Below, piece after piece: positions 1 to 5,550 of a stretch of DNA of 5,758 bases (its first letter is position 1; every line of letters begins with the position of its first letter). The notes under the pieces were generated by a model. The model did no database searches. It was not told the origin of the DNA and was given only the letters and a program-made list of their open reading frames with translations. Both the position numbers and the translations under genes were made by a program. Source of the DNA: an uncultured Bryobacterales bacterium (GTDB lineage Bacteria; Acidobacteriota; Terriglobia; Bryobacterales; UBA6623); NCBI GenBank assembly GCA_946887065.1, contig CAMPKL010000268.1:1-5758 (forward strand). Reading direction: 5' to 3'.

Positions 1-191
1 AGCATTATAATCAGGCCAAACAGGTCGGCGATCCAGCCCCGCGGACACAGCAGTTAATCGCCGAGGGGCTCAATCAGCAGTTCCAGAGCCCCAGACAGCT
101 TTCCGAAGAGGCTGAAGCCGACGAGCCGGAAGACGATGCGGCCCCCGAGGATGAATCCGTACGTACGCCCGCTCCTGTTCCGTTAAACTAA
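1..191 (+). CDS. C-terminal end of an unidentified protein (5' truncated), possibly TPR-type
   Basis: The reading frame is open from base 3 to a TAA at 189-191 and gives 62 residues; the start lies left of the window. The first part (HYNQAKQVGDPAPRTQQLIA) looks like the end of a helical repeat such as a TPR, with the alanine and proline spacing seen at the close of such a unit. After about residue 34 the chain becomes a low-complexity, very acidic tail (repeated E, D, A and P, including EEAEADEPEDD) and ends in a proline-rich PAPVPLN. That tail is probably disordered. The next gene also encodes a TPR protein, so the two may be related parts of one locus, but this is inference. No catalytic motif is visible and I do not recognise the family. 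Codon use looks like that of the downstream genes, which supports real coding. Confidence 0.7.
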   Translation, partial: HYNQAKQVGDPAPRTQQLIAEGLNQQFQSPRQLSEEAEADEPEDDAAPEDESVRTPAPVPLN

Positions 192-205
192 TGACCGTGC
201 GCCCC

Positions 206-223
206 CGGCGGTGTCCGCCGTTT
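206..223 (+). terminator. Small GC hairpin followed by TTT, possible weak terminator
   Basis: CGGCGG (206-211) pairs perfectly with CCGCCG (215-220) around a TGT loop and is followed by TTT (221-223). The stem is only 6 bp and the T tract is short, so termination would be weak at best. It lies between the stop of the upstream ORF and the ribosome binding site of the next gene, 13 bases before its ATG. It could instead be a hairpin that protects or modulates the mRNA 5' side of the TPR gene. Confidence 0.3.
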
Positions 224-227
224 GGAG
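224..227 (+). promoter_or_regulatory. Ribosome binding site that fixes the TPR gene start at 234
   Basis: GGAG lies 6 bases before the ATG at 234. An in-frame TTG at 222 would add four residues (MEKL), but it overlaps this GGAG and has only the GC hairpin upstream, so the ATG is preferred. The ATG start also gives a textbook signal peptide beginning MKRF. Confidence 0.75.
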
Positions 228-233
228 AAACTG

Positions 234-977
234 ATGAAACGATTCCTAACTCTCGCTGCAGTAATCCTGGCCTGTGCCGGCTTGGCGCCCGCTCAGGGTC
301 CACAGCCCAAATCCCAAAAAGAGTTCGACGCCGTGATGGCGGTTCAGTCTGCCGAAGACCCGAAGGTGCGGGCCGAGGCGGCTCAGAAGCTGCTGACCGA
401 CTTCAAGGACACCGAATTCAAGGAGTTCGCCAACTACATGCTGATGATCTCCTATCAGCAGCTCGACGACTTCGAAAACATGATGGTCTATGGCGAACGC
501 ACGCTTGAGATCAATCCGTCGAACCCGGGCGTCCTCCTGCAATTGGCCTACGCCATTCCGACCCGTACCCGCGAGTTCGATTTGGACAAGGAAGAGAAGC
601 TGACCAAGGCGGAGGATTTCGCCTCCCGCGCCCTCACCCTGATCCCCAATCTGGAGAAGATCGATCCGAACATGCCGGACGAGGTTTGGCTCGACACCAA
701 GAAGGAGTTCATGGCTCAGGCCAACGAGTCCCTCGGCGTAATCGAGGCCAAGCGCGCCAACTACGATGAAGCTGCCGCCTTCCTGACCAAGGCGATCGGG
801 CTACAGCCGCAACAGAATCCGATGACCCACTATCATCTGGCCGACGCTTACATGAACGCCGGCAAGAAGGCTGAAGCGCTCACTGCGGTCAATCAGTCGA
901 TTACCCTCGGCGGCGTACCCCTCGGCGGCGCCGACGCAGCCCAGACCCTGAAGCAGAAAATCGAAGCGATGCCCTAG
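234..977 (+). CDS. Exported tetratricopeptide repeat (TPR) protein
   Basis: This 247-residue protein has a clear N-terminal signal: MKR, a hydrophobic run at residues 4-18, and a likely signal peptidase I site APA|Q after residue 20. Cys14 after ILA is a poor lipobox, so a lipoprotein is less likely. The mature part is helical. TPR-like pairs are visible at about 63-96 (ending LEINP), 162-195 (ANYDEAAAFLTKAIGLQP) and 196-225 (HYHLADAYMNAGKKAEAL), with a less regular segment at 97-140. TPR domains bind protein partners, so a periplasmic scaffold or assembly role is possible, but no partner can be named. The overall design (signal peptide, PQPKSQKEFDAV opening, then degenerate TPRs) resembles small TPR proteins I associate with Acidobacteriota, from memory only. 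A strong hairpin follows the stop, so the gene probably ends its own transcript. Near the C-terminus LGGVP/LGGAD is a small five-residue imperfect duplication. Confidence 0.88.
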   Translation: MKRFLTLAAVILACAGLAPAQGPQPKSQKEFDAVMAVQSAEDPKVRAEAAQKLLTDFKDTEFKEFANYMLMISYQQLDDFENMMVYGERTLEINPSNPGVLLQLAYAIPTRTREFDLDKEEKLTKAEDFASRALTLIPNLEKIDPNMPDEVWLDTKKEFMAQANESLGVIEAKRANYDEAAAFLTKAIGLQPQQNPMTHYHLADAYMNAGKKAEALTAVNQSITLGGVPLGGADAAQTLKQKIEAMP

Positions 978-1002
978 CTCTCGACTGGTCTTCTCTTTTC
1001 GC

Positions 1003-1039
1003 GCGCCGTCCGCCTCATCGCGGGCGGCGCTTTGTTTGT
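1003..1039 (+). terminator. Strong GC hairpin with T-rich tail before rnc
   Basis: An 11-bp stem is formed by 1003-1013 (GCGCCGTCCGC) and 1020-1030 (GCGGGCGGCGC) around a six-base loop (CTCATC). All pairs are Watson-Crick except one T-G at 1009/1024. The 3' arm runs straight into TTTGTTTGT (1031-1039). This is the classical layout of a Rho-independent terminator for the TPR gene, whose stop is 25 bases upstream. It ends immediately before the rnc ribosome binding site, leaving almost no room for an rnc promoter after it. It may therefore also act as a leader hairpin or leaky attenuator for rnc. The opposite strand shows no good T tract, so it is not clearly bidirectional. Confidence 0.75.
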
Positions 1040-1044
1040 AGGAG
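1039..1044 (+). promoter_or_regulatory. Ribosome binding site of rnc, abutting the upstream hairpin
   Basis: TAGGAG ends 4 bases before the rnc ATG at 1049. The spacing is a little short but usable. It begins at the last T of the hairpin tail, so folding of 1003-1030 could affect ribosome access. Confidence 0.65.
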
Positions 1045-1048
1045 CGCC

Positions 1049-1762
1049 ATGCAGAACCGTCTACGCCTGGAGACCGCGATTGGCTATTCGTTCCAGGACG
1101 GCCGCCTGCTCGAACGCGCGCTCACTCACCGCTCCAAGGACCGCGCCGCCGAACAACACAACGAGCGGCTGGAATTCTTGGGCGATGCCGTCTTGGGTCT
1201 GGCCGTGAGCGAAATATTGATGGAGAGCTATCCGGACTACTCCGAGGGCCGCCTCTCCAAGATTCGCGCCCAGTTGGTCAGCGCCGGCAACTTGCATCAA
1301 CAGGCCCTTGCGTTGGGTCTTGGCGAGTGTCTGAATCTGGGCTTGGCCGAAGAGAATAGCGGCGGCCGAGAGAAAAAGGCCCTGCTCGCCGACGCCCTGG
1401 AGGCGATCATCGCCGCCGTCTATCTCGACGGCGGCCTCGCGCCGGCTCGCTCTCTCATACAGCGCCTGATCGCCCCGGCCGACCGTGTTTACAAGGCGGA
1501 CCAGACGCTCGCCCATCTCAATCCCAAGTCCACTCTTCAAGAGATTCTCCAAGCCCGCAAGCTGCCCCCTCCGCGATACGAGATCATTGCCGAACACGGG
1601 CCGCCTCATGGCAGAATCTTCGAGGTCAGCTTAATCGTTGGAGAAATCTGTCGCACCACGGGCCGCGGCGTATCCAGGAGAGAGGCCGAACAAGCTGCGG
1701 CGGCACGAGCATTGGAAGACAAAGACTTGTGCGGCGCTCAATATATTGAGCCGCCCAGCTAA
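1049..1762 (+). CDS. rnc: Ribonuclease III
   Basis: This 237-residue enzyme cuts double-stranded RNA, maturing rRNA precursors and processing structured mRNAs in the cytoplasm as a homodimer with Mg2+. The catalytic domain spans about residues 5-140. The family signature NERLEFLGDAVLG is at 38-50. The residues matching the known metal and catalytic acids are all present: E39, E42, D46, E66 (in YSEGRLSK), D115 and E118 (in LLADALEAIIAAVYLDGG). A C-terminal double-stranded-RNA-binding domain runs from about 158 (NPKSTLQEILQ) to 224, ending in the expected GVSRREAEQAAAARAL helix. Length is normal, slightly above the E. coli 226. The ATG is preceded by TAGGAG. The antiporter gene starts 11 bases after the stop, so the two are probably cotranscribed, although their functions are not obviously linked. 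In several bacteria RNase III cuts its own leader; here a GC hairpin sits just upstream, but its 11-bp stem is short for that. Confidence 0.97.
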   Translation: MQNRLRLETAIGYSFQDGRLLERALTHRSKDRAAEQHNERLEFLGDAVLGLAVSEILMESYPDYSEGRLSKIRAQLVSAGNLHQQALALGLGECLNLGLAEENSGGREKKALLADALEAIIAAVYLDGGLAPARSLIQRLIAPADRVYKADQTLAHLNPKSTLQEILQARKLPPPRYEIIAEHGPPHGRIFEVSLIVGEICRTTGRGVSRREAEQAAAARALEDKDLCGAQYIEPPS

Positions 1763-1764
1763 GG
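1761..1764 (+). promoter_or_regulatory. Ribosome binding site overlapping the rnc stop, supports the GTG start at 1774
   Basis: AAGG overlaps the rnc TAA (1760-1762) and lies 9 bases before GTG at 1774. An in-frame TAG at 1765-1767 rules out any start further upstream, and the encoded protein begins in its first membrane helix directly from this GTG, so the start is well constrained. Confidence 0.6.
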
Positions 1765-1773
1765 TAGAAGTCT

Positions 1774-3804
1774 GTGGGGATCGCGGCCGATATTATCCTG
1801 ATCGTCCTAGCTGGACTCATCGGCGGCCTGGTCGCCCATCGCCTGAAGCAGCCTCTACTCGTCGGATACATTCTGGCCGGAGTTCTGATCGGTCCGCACA
1901 CCGCCGGCCCGACCGTCGGAGACCTGCACGACATTGAGCTGCTCGCCGAGATCGGCGTAGCCCTGCTGCTGTTTGCTCTCGGGTTGGAACTCTCCCTCAA
2001 GGACCTGCGCGTCGTCCGGAAAATCGCTCTGATCGGCGGTCCCATCCAAATCGTCCTCACGACGGCATTCGGCTACGGCCTCGCTCGATACTTCCTCGGC
2101 TGGGAAACGCAGCACGCAATCTGGTTCGGCGCGATGATTTCGCTGTCCAGCACGATGGTTGTGCTGAAGACTCTGATGGCCCAGGGCGTGAGCGGCACCC
2201 TCGCGAGCCGGGTGATGATCGGCCTTCTCGTCGTGCAGGATCTCGCCGTGGCCCCGCTGCTGATCGGGCTGCCGAAGCTGAATGACCCGCAAAACCTCAT
2301 CGCGGACCTGGGCCTTGCGACGCTCCAAGGCGCGGGGTTCCTGGCGGCGATGATTCTGGTTGGAACACGCGTCATCCCGGCAATCCTCAAAGAGATCGCG
2401 AGTTGGGACTCCCGGGAATTATTCCTCGTCGCCGTGGTCGCCCTGGGAGTAGGAATCGGCTATGGCACTTACCTGTTTGGCCTATCGTTCGCTTTCGGGG
2501 CGTTCGTCGCGGGCATGGTGCTCAGCGAGACGGAGTTCAGCGACCAAGCGTTGAGCGATATCGTTCCCCTGCGAGACGTCTTCGGCCTGCTGTTTTTCGC
2601 TTCGGCCGGCATGCTCTTGGATCCCAGCTTCCTGCTCGAAAACTGGGGCGTCGTCAGCGCAACGGTGGCCCTGGTCATCGTCGGCAAGGCGCTCATCTTC
2701 GGCGCCCTCTCCCGCTCCTTCGGCTACGTCAACATGGCCCCCTGGATCATTGCCCTGGGTCTTGCGCAGTGCGGGGAGTTCGCCTTCGTGCTCGCTCGCA
2801 CGGGACTGCAATCGGGGGCTATTTCCGCGGACGTCTACTCCTTCACGCTGACCGTCACCCTGGCCACAATGGTCGTTTCGCCGTTGCTGTCGCGCTGCGC
2901 GGTTCCTTTGGCTCGCTGGCAGCAGAGCCATTTTGATCAACCTCTACAACTGAGCAAGTTCAATTTGCCCGATGAGGGACTGAGCGGGCATGTGGTCATC
3001 ACTGGCTATGGCCGCACCGGCCGTACCGCAGCGCAGGTCATGCGTAACATCGGCCTGCCTTTCGTCATCATCGAGCTCAACAACGACAAGGCCCAAGCCC
3101 TCCGCCGCGAGAAACTGCCTGTCGTCTGGGGCGACTCCTCCCGCGAAGAAATATTGGCCGCCGCCGGCGTCGGCCGGGCACGCCTGCTGCTGATCACCGT
3201 GCCGGCCGAGGTCGTAATCCGCCTGACTGTTCAACAGGCCCGGCGGCTGCAGCCGGATCTGCACATCGTCGCTCGCGCCTTGTACCAAGAGCACCTCAAG
3301 GAACTCCGCGCCCTGGGCATCTACGAGGCCGTGCAACCCGAGTTCGAGGCTGGACTGGAGATGGTCCGCCAGGTACTGAGCCACTTCGAGTTCGCCCCTA
3401 TCGATGTTCATCGCTTCAGCGATGCTGTGCGCAAAGATCTCTACCAACCGCTCAGAGGCGAAGATCTGTCCGATCCATGCCGTGACGTTTTGGCCGACCT
3501 TCGCAGGGCCGGCGATTCCCGGGAAATCGATTGGTTGACCGTGCCGGACGACGCTGCCGTGGCCGGCTCGACGATTCGTTCGCTGGCTCTTAGGACACGA
3601 ACGGGAGCGCTCGTCGTGGCTGCCGTCCATCAGGGTGAAGTCCACGCGAACCCCGGACCCGAATACGAGATCGCGGGCGGCGATATGCTGGCGCTGCTCG
3701 GAGACCTCAGCCAGCGCGCCGCGGCCCGCAAAATCCTGGAGGAAAATACCTTCGTAACAAGAGCGGGCGCTGATCCGTCCAAAACAGCAGGATTCAAGGA
3801 ATGA
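1774..3804 (+). CDS. Monovalent cation:proton antiporter, CPA2 family (KefB/KefC/YbaL-like), with RCK domains
   Basis: This 676-residue inner-membrane protein has the layout of CPA2 antiporters, which exchange K+ or Na+ for H+. Residues about 4-380 form 12-13 hydrophobic helices. Conserved family features include [17 protein letters not shown] at 25-41, [11 protein letters not shown] at 65-75, the [11 protein letters not shown] helix with Q155-D156 (the usual ion-site region), [13 protein letters not shown] at 239-251 and [10 protein letters not shown] at 332-341. A cytoplasmic RCK_N (TrkA-N) Rossmann fold covers about 404-525, with GYGRTGR at 411-417 as the dinucleotide glycine motif, an acidic residue E434 at the end of the second strand (favouring NAD(H) over NADP) and GDSS at 453-456. 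An RCK_C (TrkA-C) domain lies at about 585-655, ending [12 protein letters not shown]. The chain is somewhat longer than E. coli KefC (620). I cannot tell K+ from Na+ or show glutathione gating. The start is GTG. The gene is 11 bases after rnc and overlaps the next gene by 4 bases. Confidence 0.93.
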   Translation: MGIAADIILIVLAGLIGGLVAHRLKQPLLVGYILAGVLIGPHTAGPTVGDLHDIELLAEIGVALLLFALGLELSLKDLRVVRKIALIGGPIQIVLTTAFGYGLARYFLGWETQHAIWFGAMISLSSTMVVLKTLMAQGVSGTLASRVMIGLLVVQDLAVAPLLIGLPKLNDPQNLIADLGLATLQGAGFLAAMILVGTRVIPAILKEIASWDSRELFLVAVVALGVGIGYGTYLFGLSFAFGAFVAGMVLSETEFSDQALSDIVPLRDVFGLLFFASAGMLLDPSFLLENWGVVSATVALVIVGKALIFGALSRSFGYVNMAPWIIALGLAQCGEFAFVLARTGLQSGAISADVYSFTLTVTLATMVVSPLLSRCAVPLARWQQSHFDQPLQLSKFNLPDEGLSGHVVITGYGRTGRTAAQVMRNIGLPFVIIELNNDKAQALRREKLPVVWGDSSREEILAAAGVGRARLLLITVPAEVVIRLTVQQARRLQPDLHIVARALYQEHLKELRALGIYEAVQPEFEAGLEMVRQVLSHFEFAPIDVHRFSDAVRKDLYQPLRGEDLSDPCRDVLADLRRAGDSREIDWLTVPDDAAVAGSTIRSLALRTRTGALVVAAVHQGEVHANPGPEYEIAGGDMLALLGDLSQRAAARKILEENTFVTRAGADPSKTAGFKE

Positions 3805-4388
3805 AACGCCGAACCTTTCCGCTCGCCGCGGCACTCCTGCTTTCGAGCGCCGCGTTGCTGGCTGTTTCCGTGGAGGAAAGCCGTTCCGCCGCCCTGAAGC
3901 TCGACCGCATCAGCCTAGGCGAGATGGCCCCCGGCGAACAGATCACGCTGACCCAGGACGAGATCAACAGCTTCCTGCAGTACGACTACGCCGGCCTCAT
4001 CCCCGAAGGGATCCGCGACCTGCACGTCGTGTTGGAATCCGACACGGGAATCGTTTCGGGCCGAGCCGACTTCTCTCAGCTGGGCGCTCCCGAGGATGCC
4101 GCCACGCGGCTGATGCTGATGATGCTGCGCGGCGAACATGATTTCGTCGCCAGGGTGCGCTACGTCTCCTCGGGCGGCCAGGCCCGTGCGGATGTCGACT
4201 CGTTCCTGCTTGACGGTCGGGAACTCAAAGGCCCCATCCTCGATTGGATCGTCGAAAACTACGTCGCTACCGACCTGGAAGGATTTGCGCTCGGCCAGCC
4301 GAGTACCCTCGGAAATAACCTGGAGCAGATTCGCCTGGAGACCGGTCAAGCAGTCGTCGTCGCTGGCGGGGCGCGCACCCAACTCTAG
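3801..4388 (+). CDS. Exported or membrane-anchored protein of unknown function, coupled to the antiporter
   Basis: This is a 195-residue protein. It starts MKRR followed by a hydrophobic segment at 7-23, either a signal peptide (possible site AVS|V after 23) or a single membrane anchor. The rest is soluble and acidic. Visible blocks are [19 protein letters not shown] (45-63), [24 protein letters not shown] (about 68-91), an LMLMML helix, then a predicted strand-rich half with [23 protein letters not shown] and a closing ILDWIVENY helix. The pattern 'it-lt-xxEiN-fL' followed by amphipathic strands recalls secreted YpmS/TULIP-like lipid-binding folds, but that is only resemblance and I do not recognise the family. 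Its ATG overlaps the antiporter TGA (ATGA, 3801-3804), so translation is probably coupled. AGGA at 3789-3792 lies 8 bases upstream; a second AAGGA touches the ATG. The tight coupling suggests a role near the antiporter or at the envelope. Confidence 0.85.
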   Translation: MKRRTFPLAAALLLSSAALLAVSVEESRSAALKLDRISLGEMAPGEQITLTQDEINSFLQYDYAGLIPEGIRDLHVVLESDTGIVSGRADFSQLGAPEDAATRLMLMMLRGEHDFVARVRYVSSGGQARADVDSFLLDGRELKGPILDWIVENYVATDLEGFALGQPSTLGNNLEQIRLETGQAVVVAGGARTQL

Positions 4389-4426
4389 TCTGCGTATGAA
4401 GCAGAACACGCGAATGATCGCTGAAC

Positions 4427-4444
4427 TGTGTCTAATTGGACACA
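4427..4444 (+). promoter_or_regulatory. 18-base imperfect palindrome in the gap before lpxC, candidate operator
   Basis: TGTGTCTAATTGGACACA reads the same on both strands except for one mismatched pair (4433 with 4438), so 16 of 18 bases are symmetric. It lies 97 bases before the lpxC start in the 152-base gap 4389-4540, the longest gene-free stretch here. It contains TCTAAT (4431-4436), TTGGAC (4436-4441) and is followed by TAAAAT (4464-4469), all promoter-like hexamers but without good spacing between them. A small inverted repeat AGGG/CCCT (4452-4464) follows. I read it as a possible regulator site near an lpxC promoter; chance symmetry cannot be excluded. Nothing else in this gap looks like a gene or a terminator. 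Confidence 0.35.
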
Positions 4445-4524
4445 AATTCCCAGGGCTCGTCCCTAAAATCAATGACTTAGAAAACGGCAAGGGAATTGCT
4501 GCAGAGTGAATAGCCCGCCTCCCT

Positions 4525-4530
4525 GAAGGA
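4525..4530 (+). promoter_or_regulatory. Ribosome binding site supporting the TTG start of lpxC
   Basis: GAAGGA lies 10 bases before TTG at 4541. An in-frame TAG at 4511-4513 bars longer versions, and no ATG or GTG lies between it and 4541. The first residues after the TTG (ETTINRPVAVSGVGLHSG) already align with the normal LpxC N-terminus, so the rare start codon is well supported. Spacing is on the long side. Confidence 0.6.
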
Positions 4531-4540
4531 TCCCCCTCTG

Positions 4541-5416
4541 TTGCCATTCGAAACGACGATCAATCGCCCTGTTGCAGTTTCCGGAGTTGGTCTCCACAGC
4601 GGAGCGCGAGTAGCCATGCGGCTCGTTCCCGCCGAGGCAGGCACAGGAGTTCGCTTCCGGCGGACGGATCTGGACGGATTTGAGATTCCGGCGGTTTGGG
4701 GCCATGTGGCGAAGGTCAGCTACGCGACCAGCCTCATGCGCCAAGGCGTTTTGCTGCAGACGACTGAGCACCTTTTAAGTTGCCTCTACGCCAGCCGTAT
4801 CGACAACCTCATCGTCGAAATCGACAACCTCGAAGTCCCCATCGTGGACGGCAGCGCCCTGCCGTTCGTCCAGATGTTGCAAACAGCTGGTCTGCGCACA
4901 CTCAACCGCCCCCGACGTTACTTGAAGATCCTCCGGCCCGTCGAGGCTGTGGACGGCGATAAACGCATCCGCATTGAGCCCTCGGACGAGTTTGAGATTG
5001 TATGCGAAAGCCGTTTCGACCATCACCTGGTCGGCAGTCAAACGCTCAGTCTTACCATCGAACCCGAGGCCTACGCTCGCGACATTGCGCCGGCCCGTAC
5101 ATTCGGATTTGAAGCCGACCTCGATCAAATGCGCGAGATGGGCCTAATACGAGGCGCAACGCTTGAGAATGCCGTCTGCTTCGGCGCCGCCGGGGTGCTC
5201 AATCCAGGCGGTTTGCGCTTCTCCGATGAGCCCTGCCGCCACAAGCTCCTCGACCTGATCGGCGACCTGGCCATGCTGGGCAAGCCGCTGCTCGGGCGAG
5301 TAATCGCGACTCGGGCCGGACATGCCATGCACATCGCCCTGGTGCGCCGCATAATGGGTGATCCTACCTGCTACGAGATCTCCGAGCGAGCCCTCGTGGC
5401 CGCCGCCCGCGATTGA
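4541..5416 (+). CDS. lpxC: UDP-3-O-acyl-N-acetylglucosamine deacetylase (LpxC)
   Basis: This 291-residue zinc enzyme removes the acetyl group from UDP-3-O-acyl-GlcNAc, the committed step of lipid A synthesis in the cytoplasm. The N-terminal half opens with the family block TINRPVAVSGVGLHSG (6-21) and has FRRTDL at 39-44. TTEHLLS at 74-80 supplies the catalytic base E76 and zinc ligand H77. EVPIVDGSALPFV is at 98-110. The C-terminal half has IAPARTFGF (182-190), then RHKLLDLIGDL (233-243) with zinc ligands H234 and D238, plus K235 and D242, and H261 in RAGHAM, matching the active-site histidine of E. coli. All expected catalytic residues are present. Length is a little shorter than the usual 300-305. 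The common DEFVRHK appears here as DEPCRHK. The start is TTG, fixed by an upstream in-frame stop and GAAGGA. The TGA stop lies inside the -35 box of the ffh promoter. Presence of the gene indicates an outer membrane with lipid A. Confidence 0.97.
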   Translation: MPFETTINRPVAVSGVGLHSGARVAMRLVPAEAGTGVRFRRTDLDGFEIPAVWGHVAKVSYATSLMRQGVLLQTTEHLLSCLYASRIDNLIVEIDNLEVPIVDGSALPFVQMLQTAGLRTLNRPRRYLKILRPVEAVDGDKRIRIEPSDEFEIVCESRFDHHLVGSQTLSLTIEPEAYARDIAPARTFGFEADLDQMREMGLIRGATLENAVCFGAAGVLNPGGLRFSDEPCRHKLLDLIGDLAMLGKPLLGRVIATRAGHAMHIALVRRIMGDPTCYEISERALVAAARD

Positions 5417-5442
5417 CGCCCCCTCGCGCCGCTCACTACAAT
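5413..5442 (+). promoter_or_regulatory. Sigma70-type promoter for ffh
   Basis: TTGACG (5413-5418) and TACAAT (5437-5442) are each 5 of 6 matches to the housekeeping -35 and -10 boxes, separated by 18 bases. The -35 box contains the lpxC stop codon (5414-5416). Transcription would start near 5449-5450, giving a leader of about 100 bases before the ffh ATG. This is the best promoter match I found in the window. Confidence 0.7.
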
Positions 5443-5449
5443 GAAAAGT

Positions 5450-5550
5450 AGTCTCTCGGGAGATTTGCGTCTTTTCTCGCCTGCCCGAGGGTTTCCGAAG
5501 TCAGTTGATCCGGCCGTCTCCTGAAGACAGCCGACTGAGTCACGTCAGGC
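5450..5550 (+). other. Structured 5' leader of ffh without a clear Shine-Dalgarno
   Basis: Several foldings are visible. Near the 5' end, TCTC/GAGA (5452-5463, loop TCGG), CTCGGG with CCCGAG (5455-5460 with 5484-5489) and CTCG/CGAG (5476-5489) exclude one another. A longer interrupted stem runs 5502-5537: CAGTT/GACTG, a GATCC bulge, GGC/GCC, one C-A mismatch, then GTCT/AGAC around CCTGA. No T tract follows, so it is not a terminator. The only purine-rich stretch close to the start is AGG at 5547-5549, one base from the ATG. I see no SRP RNA, tRNA or known riboswitch motif. Confidence 0.4.

Noticed and set aside
158..167. Perfect 10-base palindrome CGTACGTACG
   Set aside because: It is inside the coding end of the upstream ORF (codons for SVRTP). 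Short palindromes like this occur by chance, and nothing nearby suggests an operator.
191..508. Open frame overlapping the TPR gene start on the + strand
   Set aside because: It runs in another frame inside the well-supported TPR gene, is rich in arginine and glycine as expected from out-of-frame high-GC DNA, and has no ribosome site.
904..930. Exact 12-base direct repeat CCCTCGGCGGCG, 15 bases apart
   Set aside because: It encodes LGGVP/LGGAD in frame near the end of the TPR protein. It is two copies only and best seen as local coding duplication, not a repeat element.
2944..3834. 296-codon open frame on the - strand
   Set aside because: It lies opposite the RCK part of the antiporter, whose domains are clear. 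Long antisense frames are common in high-GC genes, and no motif or ribosome site supports it.
4452..4464. AGGG/CCCT inverted repeat as terminator of the 3801-4388 gene
   Set aside because: The stem is only 4 bp and is followed by A residues, not T residues, on the transcribed sense strand.
4436..4469. TTGGAC and TAAAAT as an lpxC promoter
   Set aside because: The spacing is 22 bases, too long for a normal sigma70 promoter, and no better -35 is placed for TAAAAT. Noted under the palindrome but not called as a promoter.
4799..4834. Direct repeat ATCGACAACCTC, 24 bases apart
   Set aside because: It falls in the conserved IDNLIVEIDNLEVPI block of LpxC, where the two similar peptides explain the repeat.
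5501..5540. tRNA-like or SRP RNA-like segment in the ffh leader
   Set aside because: CTGAAGA resembles a tRNA-Phe anticodon loop, but there is no acceptor stem, no T arm and no GGTTCGA loop. The conserved SRP RNA tetraloop region is also absent.
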